A DNA stretch of 24,914 nucleotides from an uncultured bacterium (GCA_900553205.1 USCK01000010.1:1-24914), one strand, 5' to 3'; positions 14,214 to 23,047 are shown, counted from the first letter of the stretch. Notes: generated by a model not told the origin, from the sequence alone. Numbers and translations: made by a program.

Positions 14214-15104
14214 TTGAATGTAAAGAACCTGACTACTTTCAAAGTAGGTGGAATTGTTAAAAAGATTTATTTTCCTGAATCTCAAGGTGAATTTTTAAGT
14301 ATAATGCGTTCAGAAAAGAATCCGATTGTACTTGGTGCTTGTTCAAATGTATTGTTCTCATCTCAAGGCTGTGATGAAACAATAATTTGTACTTCTAAAA
14401 TGAAACACTTAGAAATCCGAGGAACTAAAATAATCGCAGAATGTGGCGTAAGAGGCGCTTTGTTAGCCCAAAAAGCTCACGAAGCAGGTCTGTCAGGTTT
14501 TGAATTTATGATTGGCTTCCCGGGCTCTATTGGTGGAAATATTTTTATGAATGCAGGTGCTCACAGTCAATCAATATCTGATACTTTAACAATGACTTGT
14601 GTATATGATAAAGAAAAAGACGATATAATTTATCTTAATAAATCTCAAATGGATTTCGGTTACAGGCATTCAGTTCTTCAAAACAACAAATACATTGTGC
14701 TAGGTGCTGAATTTGATTTAAGAAAAGAATCCCCTGATAAAATCAAAGAATTAATGGAAAGAAATCTTGAGTTTAGAAAGAATATACAACCATCTTTGGC
14801 TCATCCTAACGCAGGAAGTGTGTTCAAAAACCCTGAGCACGATTCTGCAGGAAGATTATTAGACAAAGCCGGAGTAAAAGGGCTTGATATGCCAAATGCT
14901 GCAGTTTGGGAAAAACACGCAAACTTTATTGTAAATAAAGGGAATGCAACATCTCAAGATATACTTGAATTAATGCTGTTAATGTATAACAAAGTTAAAG
15001 AAACTTATACAATAGAATTAATTCCAGAAATAAGATATATTGGAAAAATGAATAAACGTGAGGAAGAAATATGCAAGGAACTATACAAAAAGACGCAAAA
15101 ATAG
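14214..15104 (+). CDS. murB: UDP-N-acetylenolpyruvoylglucosamine reductase
   Basis: An FAD enzyme that uses NADPH to reduce UDP-GlcNAc-enolpyruvate to UDP-MurNAc, supplying the MurC substrate. FAD-binding blocks are LGACSNVLFS (40-49) and GFPGSIGGNIFMNAG (101-115). Catalytic residues are Tyr150-Arg151 (GYRHS), Ser202 (AGSVFKNP) and Glu272 (LIPEIRY). The overall form is the shorter GSVF/GSIF type. The start must be TTG at 14214 or a rare codon nearby: there is no ATG or GTG between the murC stop and the conserved LTTFKVGG. AGAGG (14195-14199) is 14 bases from TTG, too far for ideal spacing, so coupling to murC is likely. The murB frame is the murC frame, separated by one TAA and 9 bases. The 3' end overlaps ddl by 34 bases. 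Confidence 0.93.
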   Translation: MNVKNLTTFKVGGIVKKIYFPESQGEFLSIMRSEKNPIVLGACSNVLFSSQGCDETIICTSKMKHLEIRGTKIIAECGVRGALLAQKAHEAGLSGFEFMIGFPGSIGGNIFMNAGAHSQSISDTLTMTCVYDKEKDDIIYLNKSQMDFGYRHSVLQNNKYIVLGAEFDLRKESPDKIKELMERNLEFRKNIQPSLAHPNAGSVFKNPEHDSAGRLLDKAGVKGLDMPNAAVWEKHANFIVNKGNATSQDILELMLLMYNKVKETYTIELIPEIRYIGKMNKREEEICKELYKKTQK

Positions 15105-16003
15105 CAGTTTTATGTGGAGGTATGTCATCAGAAGCTGAAGTCTCAAGACGTTCAGGCAAAAACTGTTACGAAGCATTATTAAGACTTGGGTATAAAAATG
15201 CAAAGTTAGTTGAAGTTACAGAAAATATTGCTAAGGATTTGCAAGGTTTTGATATTGCATATAACGCCTTGCATGGCAAATATGGTGAAGATGGCTGTAT
15301 TCAAGGTTTGTTAGAGTTGATGAAAATACCTTATACAGGGTGTGGTGTTATGTCCAGTGCAGTATGTATGAACAAAGAATATACAAAAAAAGTTCTATCA
15401 TCTGCAGGTTTACCTCTAATTAAATCGGTATTGGTAACAAAAGGTGATAACCTGTATGAAAAAGTTAAACCTTTGAAATATCCTATGATGGTAAAACCGG
15501 TTTCAGAAGGTTCAAGCCTTGGTATGGCAAAAGTTTCAAACTCAGATGAGCTTGTCAAAGCCGTTTTTGAAGCTTCAAAATACAAACAAGATATTATGAT
15601 AGAAGAATACTTAGAAGGTGTCAGCACAACCGTAGGTATTTTAGAAAAAGATAACGAACTTGTTGCTACAGAAATTCTTGAATTTCGCACACATACCGAA
15701 TGGTATGATTACGAAGCAAAATATACAAAAGGTATGACAGACTTTATCATTCCTGCAGAATTATCTGAAGAAATGACACAAAGGGTTAAAGATATTTCTA
15801 TTCAAGCATTCAAAGTTTGTGGTTGTTCGGGAGTCAGTCGTGTAGATTTCTTGATTACCGAAGATACGCCATATATTCTGGAAGTAAACACAAGTCCGGG
15901 AATGACTGATACAAGTGATTTACCTGCTCAAGCTGCAGCAATGGGCATATCCTATGATGAACTTGTAGAGATTATTCTAAGAAGTGCAGGATTAAATAAA
16001 TAA
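15071..16003 (+). CDS. ddl: D-alanine--D-alanine ligase
   Basis: An ATP-grasp enzyme that makes the D-Ala-D-Ala dipeptide for the end of the peptidoglycan stem. Conserved blocks: Glu21 in SSEAEVS, HGKYGEDG (68-75), PYTGCGVMSSAVCMNK (87-102), the ATP-grasp loop KPVSEGSSLGM, EEYLEG, the omega-loop DYEAKYT with the Tyr of D-Ala-D-Ala ligases rather than the His of VanA-type D-lactate ligases, SRVDF and the metal-binding LEVNTSPGMT (about 272-281). This suggests ordinary, vancomycin-sensitive precursors. Length (310) is normal. The start ATG lies 34 bases inside murB with a GTGAGGA site (15058-15064) in front, which supports this start. Confidence 0.96.
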   Translation: MQGTIQKDAKIAVLCGGMSSEAEVSRRSGKNCYEALLRLGYKNAKLVEVTENIAKDLQGFDIAYNALHGKYGEDGCIQGLLELMKIPYTGCGVMSSAVCMNKEYTKKVLSSAGLPLIKSVLVTKGDNLYEKVKPLKYPMMVKPVSEGSSLGMAKVSNSDELVKAVFEASKYKQDIMIEEYLEGVSTTVGILEKDNELVATEILEFRTHTEWYDYEAKYTKGMTDFIIPAELSEEMTQRVKDISIQAFKVCGCSGVSRVDFLITEDTPYILEVNTSPGMTDTSDLPAQAAAMGISYDELVEIILRSAGLNK

Positions 16004-16881
16004 TGTCTGATGAAGAAATAAAGAAAATAAACAAATACAATATAAAACGACGAATTAAACAATCTAAAATGAAAAGAAAAATTCGTCATACTCAGCGTAA
16101 AATCAGAACATTAAGAGTTATGCTTAGACTTTTGATGATTATTGGTTTATGTTTTCTTTGTTATCACATTATTTATATGAAAAGCTGGAGATTACCTCAA
16201 GATACTTTTTCAAAACTGGATAGTCCGTCTTTGAAAATTTCCAATAATAAGATTGTACCGTCATATAAGATTTTGGCTGCTATTCGTCAAATAGAGATAC
16301 CAGACAAGGCTATTTTCTTGATAAGAACTGATGAAATTAGACAAAGTATTCTTAAAATAGACCCTATTCAAGATGTCTATGTCAGACGCTTTTGGTTCCC
16401 AGCAAGGCTTGATATTATTATAAAAGAGCGAGTTCCTGCAATACTTATTGCCCCGAATGAAAAAGTAGCACCTATTGCATACTTTACTCGTGACGGCAAG
16501 TTAATCGGGCATGAGTATATGCCATTGAATGTAAATTATAAAACAATAAAAGTTCTTGCTTATTGTACAAAAGATGACGATTACAGGAAATGGGATATTA
16601 AAAAGCAAAACTTTGTAAGAAAACTGGCTCGTACTGTTGAATTTTATTCATCAGAACCTATTGAGTATATTGATATGAGAAATCCTTCTGATATTTATAT
16701 CAAGATAAAACCAGTATTATTGAGATTAGGGCCTGTAGATGAGGTATCATTAGAGGAGAACGGCAAGAAACGGCTTTCAAGACTTCCTTCGTTGCTTCCT
16801 CAAGTTAAGTTGCTTGATAAAAATATCAAATATTTAGATTTGAGATGGGATAAGGTAAATTATTTAAAACTAAACAATTAG
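16003..16881 (+). CDS. ftsQ: FtsQ/DivIB-like division protein
   Basis: Probably the bitopic divisome protein that links FtsB/FtsL to septal wall synthesis. Residues 1-38 are a very basic cytosolic tail, rich in Lys and Arg. Residues 40-58 form a single transmembrane helix. Residues about 75-145 fit a POTRA domain: conserved 'F.I....I...I..i..V..V.V.R..P..L.I.I.ER.P' is readable, including DPIQDVYVRRFWFPARLDI (120-138) and KERVPA (141-146). A beta-rich C-terminal domain follows. FtsQ diverges fast, so the call leans on this POTRA pattern and on position after murC-murB-ddl, the classical place. The stop of ddl and this start share a base (TAATG). The ribosome binding site is weak, consistent with coupling. 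Confidence 0.82.
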   Translation: MSDEEIKKINKYNIKRRIKQSKMKRKIRHTQRKIRTLRVMLRLLMIIGLCFLCYHIIYMKSWRLPQDTFSKLDSPSLKISNNKIVPSYKILAAIRQIEIPDKAIFLIRTDEIRQSILKIDPIQDVYVRRFWFPARLDIIIKERVPAILIAPNEKVAPIAYFTRDGKLIGHEYMPLNVNYKTIKVLAYCTKDDDYRKWDIKKQNFVRKLARTVEFYSSEPIEYIDMRNPSDIYIKIKPVLLRLGPVDEVSLEENGKKRLSRLPSLLPQVKLLDKNIKYLDLRWDKVNYLKLNN

Positions 16882-16895
16882 ATTAAGGGGTTATA

Positions 16896-18275
16896 ATGTT
16901 TGAATCACTATCTGACAGATTACAAAATATAATAGCAAATACAACTAGAGAAAAAGAACTTACACAAGAGAATATGAAAGATGCACTTAGAGAAATTCGT
17001 CGTGCATTATTGGAAGCTGATGTAAACCTTAGAGTGGTAAAAGCTTTTATTTCAAGTATCAAAGATAGAGCAGAAGGTGAAAATGTTTTGCAAGGTGTTA
17101 ATCCTTCTCAACAACTTGTTAAAATTGTTCATGACGAACTGATTAACCTTTTAGGTAAAGATGTATCACCTCTTAATACAACAGGACACCCAAATCTAAT
17201 AATGATGTTAGGACTTCAAGGTTCAGGTAAAACAACTTCATCAGCAAAACTGGCAGTAAAGTTGAAAAAAGAAAACAGAAATCCTTTATTGGTTGCGTGT
17301 GATGTTTACAGACCTGCTGCGATTACTCAGTTAAAAACACTTGGTGAACAAATAAATATTGAAGTGTATTCGGAAGAAGGCAATACAAATGTTCAATCTA
17401 TCGTTGAGCATGCAATAAATTATGCTAAAGAAAACGGCTATAATACGCTTATTCTTGATACTGCAGGGCGTTTACAAATTGATACCGATATGATGGCAGA
17501 ACTTCTTTTGATTGACAGAATCTTTAATCCACAAGAAAAATTGTTGGTTATTGATGCTATGACAGGTCAAGAAACCGTTAATGTCGCAGAAACCTTTGAT
17601 TCACAATTAAACTTAACAGGTCTTGTACTTACAAAACTTGATGGTGATTCAAGAGGTGGTGCTGCACTTTCTGTTGCATATTGCACTAAGAAGCCTATCA
17701 AATTGACAGGTACAGGTGAAAAGTTAAATGCTTTAGAAGATTTTTATCCTGAAAGAATGGCCACAAGAATCCTTGGTATGGGTGATATTGTTTCTCTTGT
17801 AGAAAGAGCGCAAGAAGTTTTCGATGAAAAAGAAGCTAAAGAACTTGAAAAGAAAATGGAAAAGGCTGAATTTTCTTTCAATGATTTCTTGAAGATTCAA
17901 AAACAAATGAAAATGCTTGGCTCATTTGACCAAATTTTGGGTATGATACCGGGAATGAATATTTCAAAAGATGATAAAGAAAAGATTTCACACGAAGGGG
18001 AAAAACAGTTCAAGAGAATTGAAGTTATGATTCAAAGCATGACTCCTCAAGAAAGAAATCACCCTGAATTGATGAACTCAAGCAGAAAAAGACGTATTGC
18101 AGAAGGTTCAGGAATTTCTATACACGATTTAAACATCTTCATTAAACAGTTTGAACAAATGCGAACAATGATGAAGGGCATGTCAGATATGAAAAAAAGC
18201 TTCGGTAAATTTAAAGGTATGAATCCGACTTTGGGCATGAAGAAGATGATGCAAACAATGAGAAGATTCAGATAA
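16896..18275 (+). CDS. ffh: Signal recognition particle protein Ffh
   Basis: The GTPase that binds SRP RNA and signal sequences on nascent membrane proteins and delivers the ribosome to FtsY. The N domain (1-90) includes the conserved ALLEADVN block (37-44). The G domain has the P-loop GLQGSGKTT (106-114), the CDVYRPAA block, DTAGRLQ (188-194) and TKLDGDSRGG (246-255). The Met-rich M domain runs from about 300 to 459, with the SRP-RNA-binding helix region around SSRKRRIAEGSG. All key residues look intact and the length (459) is normal. AAGGGG before the ATG is a good ribosome binding site. It begins 14 bases after ftsQ, so it is likely part of the same transcript. The gene for the SRP RNA is not in the window. 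Confidence 0.97.
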   Translation: MFESLSDRLQNIIANTTREKELTQENMKDALREIRRALLEADVNLRVVKAFISSIKDRAEGENVLQGVNPSQQLVKIVHDELINLLGKDVSPLNTTGHPNLIMMLGLQGSGKTTSSAKLAVKLKKENRNPLLVACDVYRPAAITQLKTLGEQINIEVYSEEGNTNVQSIVEHAINYAKENGYNTLILDTAGRLQIDTDMMAELLLIDRIFNPQEKLLVIDAMTGQETVNVAETFDSQLNLTGLVLTKLDGDSRGGAALSVAYCTKKPIKLTGTGEKLNALEDFYPERMATRILGMGDIVSLVERAQEVFDEKEAKELEKKMEKAEFSFNDFLKIQKQMKMLGSFDQILGMIPGMNISKDDKEKISHEGEKQFKRIEVMIQSMTPQERNHPELMNSSRKRRIAEGSGISIHDLNIFIKQFEQMRTMMKGMSDMKKSFGKFKGMNPTLGMKKMMQTMRRFR

Positions 18276-18348
18276 AACAAGAATCTTCACTATTAGTTAT
18301 GTTTGTGTTTCAATAATAATAACCGATTAGATAATATAGGAGAATTTT

Positions 18349-18828
18349 ATGAAGGTAGAAGAAAGAACTTTTGTTGCTATTAAGCCTGACGGTGTAAAAA
18401 GAGGTTTAGTAGGAAAAATTTTAAGCAGATTCGAGGACAAAGGTTTTAAAATTATAGCTTTAAAGTTACTTCAAGTAACTCCTGAACAAGCGGCAGCTCA
18501 CTATGAAGAACATTATGGTAAACCATTCTACCCAAGATTAGTTCACTATATTACAAGTGGCCCTATCGTTGCTATGGTTGTTGAAGGCTACAATGCAGTT
18601 TCAAGCGTTAGACATTTGGTTGGTGCAACAGATCCTTCTTCTGCTGATGTTGGAACTATTAGAGCCGATTTCGCTCAAGTAAAAGAATATAATGTAATTC
18701 ATGCTTCTGATTCTGTAGAAAGTGCAGAAAGAGAAACTAAAATCTATTTTAATGATAATGAGTTATGTGATACTTGGTCAAATATGCTTGAAATGCTAAT
18801 TGCAGAAGAAGAAAACCAAGGAGTTTAG
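18349..18828 (+). CDS. ndk: Nucleoside diphosphate kinase
   Basis: Transfers the gamma-phosphate from ATP to other nucleoside diphosphates through a phosphohistidine. The N-terminal block TFVAIKPDGVKRGLVGKI (7-24) and VRHLVGATDPSSADVGTIR (87-105) form the nucleotide site. The catalytic His118 is in NVIHASDS, where Ala takes the place of the usual Gly. At 159 residues it is slightly longer than the usual 140-150 because of a C-terminal acidic extension after LCDTWS. AGGAG precedes the ATG. It follows ffh by 73 bases without a terminator hairpin, so it could be read through or have its own promoter. tgt starts 13 bases after it. Confidence 0.97.
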   Translation: MKVEERTFVAIKPDGVKRGLVGKILSRFEDKGFKIIALKLLQVTPEQAAAHYEEHYGKPFYPRLVHYITSGPIVAMVVEGYNAVSSVRHLVGATDPSSADVGTIRADFAQVKEYNVIHASDSVESAERETKIYFNDNELCDTWSNMLEMLIAEEENQGV

Positions 18829-18841
18829 TTAAGGATTTGTA

Positions 18842-19963
18842 ATGCAAGAAAAAGATTATTTTAGTTACGAACTTGAACATGTAGATTCAAAAACAGGTGC
18901 AAGAGCCGGAACATTGCATACTCCTCATGGTGATATAAAAACTCCGATATTTATGCCTGTCGGTACAAATTCTACTGTTAAACTTGTAACTAATCATCAT
19001 TTATATGAGTCAAAAGCTCAAATTATTCTTGCAAACTCTTATCATTTACACCTTAGAGCAGGTTCTGAATTGGTCAGAGATTTTGGTGGTATCCATGGTT
19101 GGATGAACTGGGATAAGCCTGTATTGACAGATTCTGGTGGTTTCCAAGTCTTTTCTCTTGCTCATTTGAGAAAAGTTACAGAAGAAGGTGTTGAATTTAG
19201 AGATCCAAAAGACGGTAAAAAGCACTTTATCTCACCGGAAGTTTCTATGGAAATACAACAAAATATCGGTGCAGATATCATAATGGCATTTGATCAATGC
19301 TCACCTTATCCTTGTGATTATAAAGATGCAAAAGCAGCTATGGAGAGAACCCACAGATGGTTAGAGCGCTGTATAAAAGCTAAAACAAATCCAAAACAAG
19401 CGTTGTTCCCTATTTGTCAAGGCGCTTTTGACAAAGACTTGCGTAGAGAAAGTGCAGCTTTTGTTTCAAATATCGATGCTGTCGGATATGCTATAGGTGG
19501 ATTGAGTGTTGGTGAACCAAAAGAAACAATGAATGAATTTGTTGAATTTACGGCACCTCTCTTACCCCATAACAAGCCTAGATATCTAATGGGTGTCGGT
19601 ACACCTGAAGATTTATTAGACGGCATAAAACGAGGCGTAGATATGTTTGACTGCGTTCTTCCGACAAGAAACGCAAGACATGGTTCTTTCTTTACCTGGG
19701 AAGGCAAAAAACAAATTAAAAATGCACAATATCAAAAAGACGCATCACCTTTAGACGAGAAATGTGATTGTTACGCTTGTAAAAATCATTCAAAGGCTTA
19801 TATCAGACACTTGTTTAAATGTGGTGAAGGTACTGCTCAAGCATTATTATCAATCCACAATATTACATTCTTGGTTAAATTCTCTCAGCTTGTACGCCAA
19901 GCTATCTTAGAAGATAGATTTGAAGAATTTTATAACGAGCATTATCAAAACTTTATTAAGTAA
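18842..19963 (+). CDS. tgt: tRNA-guanine transglycosylase
   Basis: Exchanges guanine 34 in GUN-anticodon tRNAs for preQ1 on the way to queuosine. Active-site Asp97 lies in LTDSGGFQVFSL (95-106). MAFDQC (about 148-153) contacts the base. GLSVGEP is conserved. The nucleophile Asp lies in MFDCVLPTRNARHG (near residue 270). The structural zinc site CDCYAC plus a later His is complete. Length (373) is standard. AAGGA precedes the ATG. Located 13 bases after ndk, it is presumably cotranscribed. No other queuosine genes (queA, queCDEF) are in the window, so the cell either makes or imports preQ1 with genes elsewhere. Confidence 0.97.
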   Translation: MQEKDYFSYELEHVDSKTGARAGTLHTPHGDIKTPIFMPVGTNSTVKLVTNHHLYESKAQIILANSYHLHLRAGSELVRDFGGIHGWMNWDKPVLTDSGGFQVFSLAHLRKVTEEGVEFRDPKDGKKHFISPEVSMEIQQNIGADIIMAFDQCSPYPCDYKDAKAAMERTHRWLERCIKAKTNPKQALFPICQGAFDKDLRRESAAFVSNIDAVGYAIGGLSVGEPKETMNEFVEFTAPLLPHNKPRYLMGVGTPEDLLDGIKRGVDMFDCVLPTRNARHGSFFTWEGKKQIKNAQYQKDASPLDEKCDCYACKNHSKAYIRHLFKCGEGTAQALLSIHNITFLVKFSQLVRQAILEDRFEEFYNEHYQNFIK

Positions 19964-20047
19964 TGTTAAAATTTTATGACATGCTGAAATCTGAGTTTAT
20001 TTATTTACTTTTTATATACAAAGTGAATACATAAATTAGGTGGTAAT

Positions 20048-21928
20048 ATGAGCGAATCAGGTGCAAACTTTGGTTCTACAATGCAGCCAACAAGTGATTT
20101 AAAGAAACCGTTTAAAACAGCAGAAGAACTAAAAAATGCAAATACAGATGTAAAAACATATCCTTCCCTTGAAGCACAAAAGCCTAAAGGGATAAAAGCA
20201 GTTTTGTCATTGTTTATGACAAGAAAAGAAGCCGAAGCTGCAGGAGTTGAGACACTAAACTTATTTAATCAATTTAATTTTAACGAAGGAAGCAGTTCGT
20301 ATATTGATTATGTTGAATTCGGCAAATATGAACATGGCGATAAAAAAAGTAAAGTCAACAAAGACAAATTGAAGCAATTCAACAATTTAAAACCTGAAGA
20401 ACAATTACGACTTTTTACTAAGCACGCATTTAAAGAAGTTGGGACGAGTGACCAATTAACAAAAATCTTTAAAACTGCAAGAAAAAATAATAAAAAGCAG
20501 GATTTACAAAGTCTGGCTCAAAATAAATATAACTTAGATTTATCGCAATACAAGACAAAAGAAGAACAAACACAAGCTCTTGTAAATGCTATTAATACAA
20601 AATACAGCACTAATACAACTGATAAAAAGTCTGTTTATATTGCAAATCTTGAGAGATTACGAGCAGGCAAATTTACTGAGGTTGAACGAAAACAACTTAA
20701 CGGCAAGAAATCTATAAAAGATGAAGAACAACTGCAAAAATATGCCGAAGCTGCAACAAACAAAGAGCAAATTCTGGAATTGGCAGAACTGTTTGCAAAT
20801 GGTGATAATGATGCTAAAGAAGCATTAATCAGAACTATAGGCAGTTATAATTCCGATGTTCAAACAGGTATCTTAGGTATTGGTATTTTATCAGCCGAAG
20901 ACAAAAATACCAGAGAACTATTTGCTACAACATTAGCTGACCAAAAGGATATCAAACTTACAGATAAGAACCAAAAATTGTTTGATTATTCTATCTCTGT
21001 TTTAATGAATAATGTTGATGCACAAAAAGGCATACAGTTCTATACTAATGCATCTCACTTTGAAACAAAAAGTGCTCAAACAAGTGCATTTATGAACTAT
21101 GACGCAGTTCAACAAAGCAAAGTAGAGCGAGGTGAAATTACACAACAAGAATATAATGATAACTATGCAAATCAATATGCTGCATCAGCTCACAAGTTGG
21201 AAGAAGCATCAAAGGCATATAAATATGTTATAGACAATTCAAATGATGACAACAGAGAAGGAGCTATGAGTACATTAGCTTCAACAGCTTATGACATTAA
21301 GGATTCTTCCGAACGAGATAAAGCTATTGAAAACTTAAAAAGTTCTGAATACTATAATTATAAAACTTCTGAAAAACTTGATGAAAGCGCTCAAAAATAT
21401 TTAGCTGACAAAGCTAATAATGATTCAAGCAATAATGTTGTTTCACAAAAACTTCAAAACCAAACATATCAAACAGTACCTACGATTTACAACAAGCAAG
21501 ATATTTCAGATACTATTTCAAAAGTAATTACAAGTGGTGATGAACCTGCGACAAACGAATTGATTGAACATACTTTTGATAATTTGAATGAGAAAAACGG
21601 TACAACACCAAAACGTCAGCGTATCGGGATAAGTCAAGGAGTTCAAATGTTAAATGAACTTATTAAAGATGATAAATTACAAGGCAGTGTTCATGAAGCA
21701 AAAGTCCTTAATAAGTTAAAAGCATTATCTACACCGACATTAAGAAATTTGTTTATAAAATTAAACAGTAAAACACAACAATATTTTATTGACAAAAAGA
21801 TTATTAGCTACAGTGATTTAGAATTTCTGACTCGAAGTGACGAACGAATGTTATCACAAAGAATACAAGATAACTTGGAGAAACATAAAGAAGAAAAATA
21901 TCAAAACGAAATGGAAACTATTTCTTAA
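20048..21928 (+). CDS. Unknown 626-residue helical protein
   Basis: I do not recognise this protein. It is highly polar, Lys/Asn/Gln/Glu-rich and apparently all-helical, with no signal peptide or membrane span. I find no Cys and no Trp in 626 residues. The region about 240-320 (ELAELFANGDNDAKEALIR onward) reads like paired helices of an alpha-solenoid. Residues 380-480 are rich in Ala, Asn and Ser and coiled-coil-like. The N-terminal 45 residues are low-complexity. An AGGTGG site precedes the ATG. The gap to tgt is 84 bases and holds an imperfect AT-rich hairpin. The 3' end overlaps the opposite-strand gene by 11 bases. A structural or scaffold role is a guess from composition only. It is likely restricted to this lineage. 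Confidence 0.6.
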   Translation: MSESGANFGSTMQPTSDLKKPFKTAEELKNANTDVKTYPSLEAQKPKGIKAVLSLFMTRKEAEAAGVETLNLFNQFNFNEGSSSYIDYVEFGKYEHGDKKSKVNKDKLKQFNNLKPEEQLRLFTKHAFKEVGTSDQLTKIFKTARKNNKKQDLQSLAQNKYNLDLSQYKTKEEQTQALVNAINTKYSTNTTDKKSVYIANLERLRAGKFTEVERKQLNGKKSIKDEEQLQKYAEAATNKEQILELAELFANGDNDAKEALIRTIGSYNSDVQTGILGIGILSAEDKNTRELFATTLADQKDIKLTDKNQKLFDYSISVLMNNVDAQKGIQFYTNASHFETKSAQTSAFMNYDAVQQSKVERGEITQQEYNDNYANQYAASAHKLEEASKAYKYVIDNSNDDNREGAMSTLASTAYDIKDSSERDKAIENLKSSEYYNYKTSEKLDESAQKYLADKANNDSSNNVVSQKLQNQTYQTVPTIYNKQDISDTISKVITSGDEPATNELIEHTFDNLNEKNGTTPKRQRIGISQGVQMLNELIKDDKLQGSVHEAKVLNKLKALSTPTLRNLFIKLNSKTQQYFIDKKIISYSDLEFLTRSDERMLSQRIQDNLEKHKEEKYQNEMETIS

Positions 21929-22472
21929 CTTTGTTCTCATCAAACCATGCAGAACGTACATATTTGAGCTCTTTTAGTTCCCCATCTTGTTTATATTGAG
22001 GTTCAAATATGATTCCAAACGCTTGGCGTTTTTTACCGTGATAGATACCATTCTCTCTTACAATTTTTGTTGCTTCATCATTGTATCGTCTGATAGCTTG
22101 CAAGGTTTCATAAGAATTATCAGAACCTTTAGAAGCACTTTTTGCTTCTCCGATTCTTTTAGCATGAATATTAACTTCAGCAACATTCTTCCCCGTTATT
22201 ATAGATACAATAGCTTTATATTGTCTTTTGTGATATTCATAAAACGAACGTGCTATTGAATATGCTGTATAATCTTTATCACCTTTTTTAAAGGTATCAT
22301 ACAAATCTTTATTTTTTGTTTTTAAATTCTTTGCATCATTTAACTGACGAACCAAATATCGTTCGCATTTTCTGATATTTTTATCATCTACAAGTCGTTT
22401 TCCGTCACTTGTAAAAAAATATACATGTGATGCGGATTTAAAATTTAAACTTGAAGTCGAATTATTGTTCAT
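21918..22472 (-). CDS. Unknown 184-residue cytosolic protein with 'LNFKS' N-terminus
   Basis: I do not recognise this protein. I set the start at the ATG at 22470-22472. The longer frame up to 22544 would overlap the upstream gene by 83 bases, and its first 24 residues look non-native. With the chosen start the overlap is 11 bases and the protein begins MNNNSTSSLNFKSASH. The 'NFK' N-terminal motif resembles SFKAN in the upstream gene's product. The body is basic and mostly helical (Lys/Arg/Tyr-rich), with the notable block DDKNIRKCERYLVRQLND. It has a C-terminal beta-like part (QAFGIIFEPQY, ELKYVRSAWFDE). There is no signal peptide or membrane span. The Shine-Dalgarno is weak, suggesting coupling. 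Its stop codon lies inside the 3' end of the convergent 626-residue gene. Confidence 0.6.
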   Translation of the reverse strand: MNNNSTSSLNFKSASHVYFFTSDGKRLVDDKNIRKCERYLVRQLNDAKNLKTKNKDLYDTFKKGDKDYTAYSIARSFYEYHKRQYKAIVSIITGKNVAEVNIHAKRIGEAKSASKGSDNSYETLQAIRRYNDEATKIVRENGIYHGKKRQAFGIIFEPQYKQDGELKELKYVRSAWFDENKVKK

Positions 22473-22920
22473 TGTGACCGGTTTCCCAACGGTGATCAAG
22501 TCCGGCTTTTGCTTCATTAGCATCAAGTTTAGACTTGACAACATGGCCGGCTAATACAGCTAAACCGACAGCACCTGAAAGGATTTTTCCTCCGATACCT
22601 AATGTTTTTGGTGATTTTTTAAAGATATTACGAACTGCAATTACACCGGCAGTTGCAAAACTTGCCACTAAGCCGTATATACTACCTTTTACGGCACCTA
22701 AAGCCAGATAGCCATAATCGATAGCATATTTTCTAAATTTAATAAAATTATCTTTTATTTTGCCAGCTGTACTCTTTTGTGAAGCAGAGTCAGGCTTTGA
22801 AAAAGTATCACAAGAATCAGCTACTGGTTGACCACATTTCGGACAAATTTTATGTTCACATTTCTCTTGAGGAGAGTTAGCTTTAAAACTTGGAATTGAA
22901 GTATTTACTGTAACAGCCAT
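22462..22920 (-). CDS. Unknown 152-residue membrane protein with a Cys cluster
   Basis: Function unknown. The N-terminus has SFKAN (11-15), then four Cys: Cys21, Cys26-x-x-Cys29 and Cys37, in the context CPKCGQPV, which looks like a small zinc ribbon, followed by DTFSK (38-42). Two Gly/Ala-rich hydrophobic stretches, about 73-97 and 106-128, could be membrane helices. The C-terminal 24 residues are charged. A GGGTGGTG ribosome binding site lies directly before the ATG. It is the first gene of a two-gene operon with the 184-residue protein, which overlaps its end by 11 bases, and the two may act together. The zinc site is inferred from Cys spacing only. Confidence 0.65.
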   Translation of the reverse strand: MAVTVNTSIPSFKANSPQEKCEHKICPKCGQPVADSCDTFSKPDSASQKSTAGKIKDNFIKFRKYAIDYGYLALGAVKGSIYGLVASFATAGVIAVRNIFKKSPKTLGIGGKILSGAVGLAVLAGHVVKSKLDANEAKAGLDHRWETGHNEQ

Positions 22921-23047
22921 TTTTCACCACCCTACATACATGTATCTTCATATACTCTAACATATGAAATCAAATATTTTTGCTAGTTAGAGGGTCATGA
23001 TTAACAAAATTTTACATAATTTTGAGCTGTTTATTTATATGTGTTAT

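Noticed and set aside
19978..20040. Relic of the extragenic hairpin repeat after tgt
   Set aside because: Only ATGCTGAAA is shared and no second stem arm exists, so chance is enough.
20278..20330. EF-hand or dockerin-like loop in the 626-residue protein
   Set aside because: Only the Ile and Glu-Phe positions fit (SYIDYVEF); the acidic calcium-binding residues are absent.
22473..22544. N-terminal extension of the 184-residue protein (start at 22544)
   Set aside because: It would lie wholly within the upstream gene, is read from that gene's other frame, and puts the NFK motif at residue 34 instead of 10.
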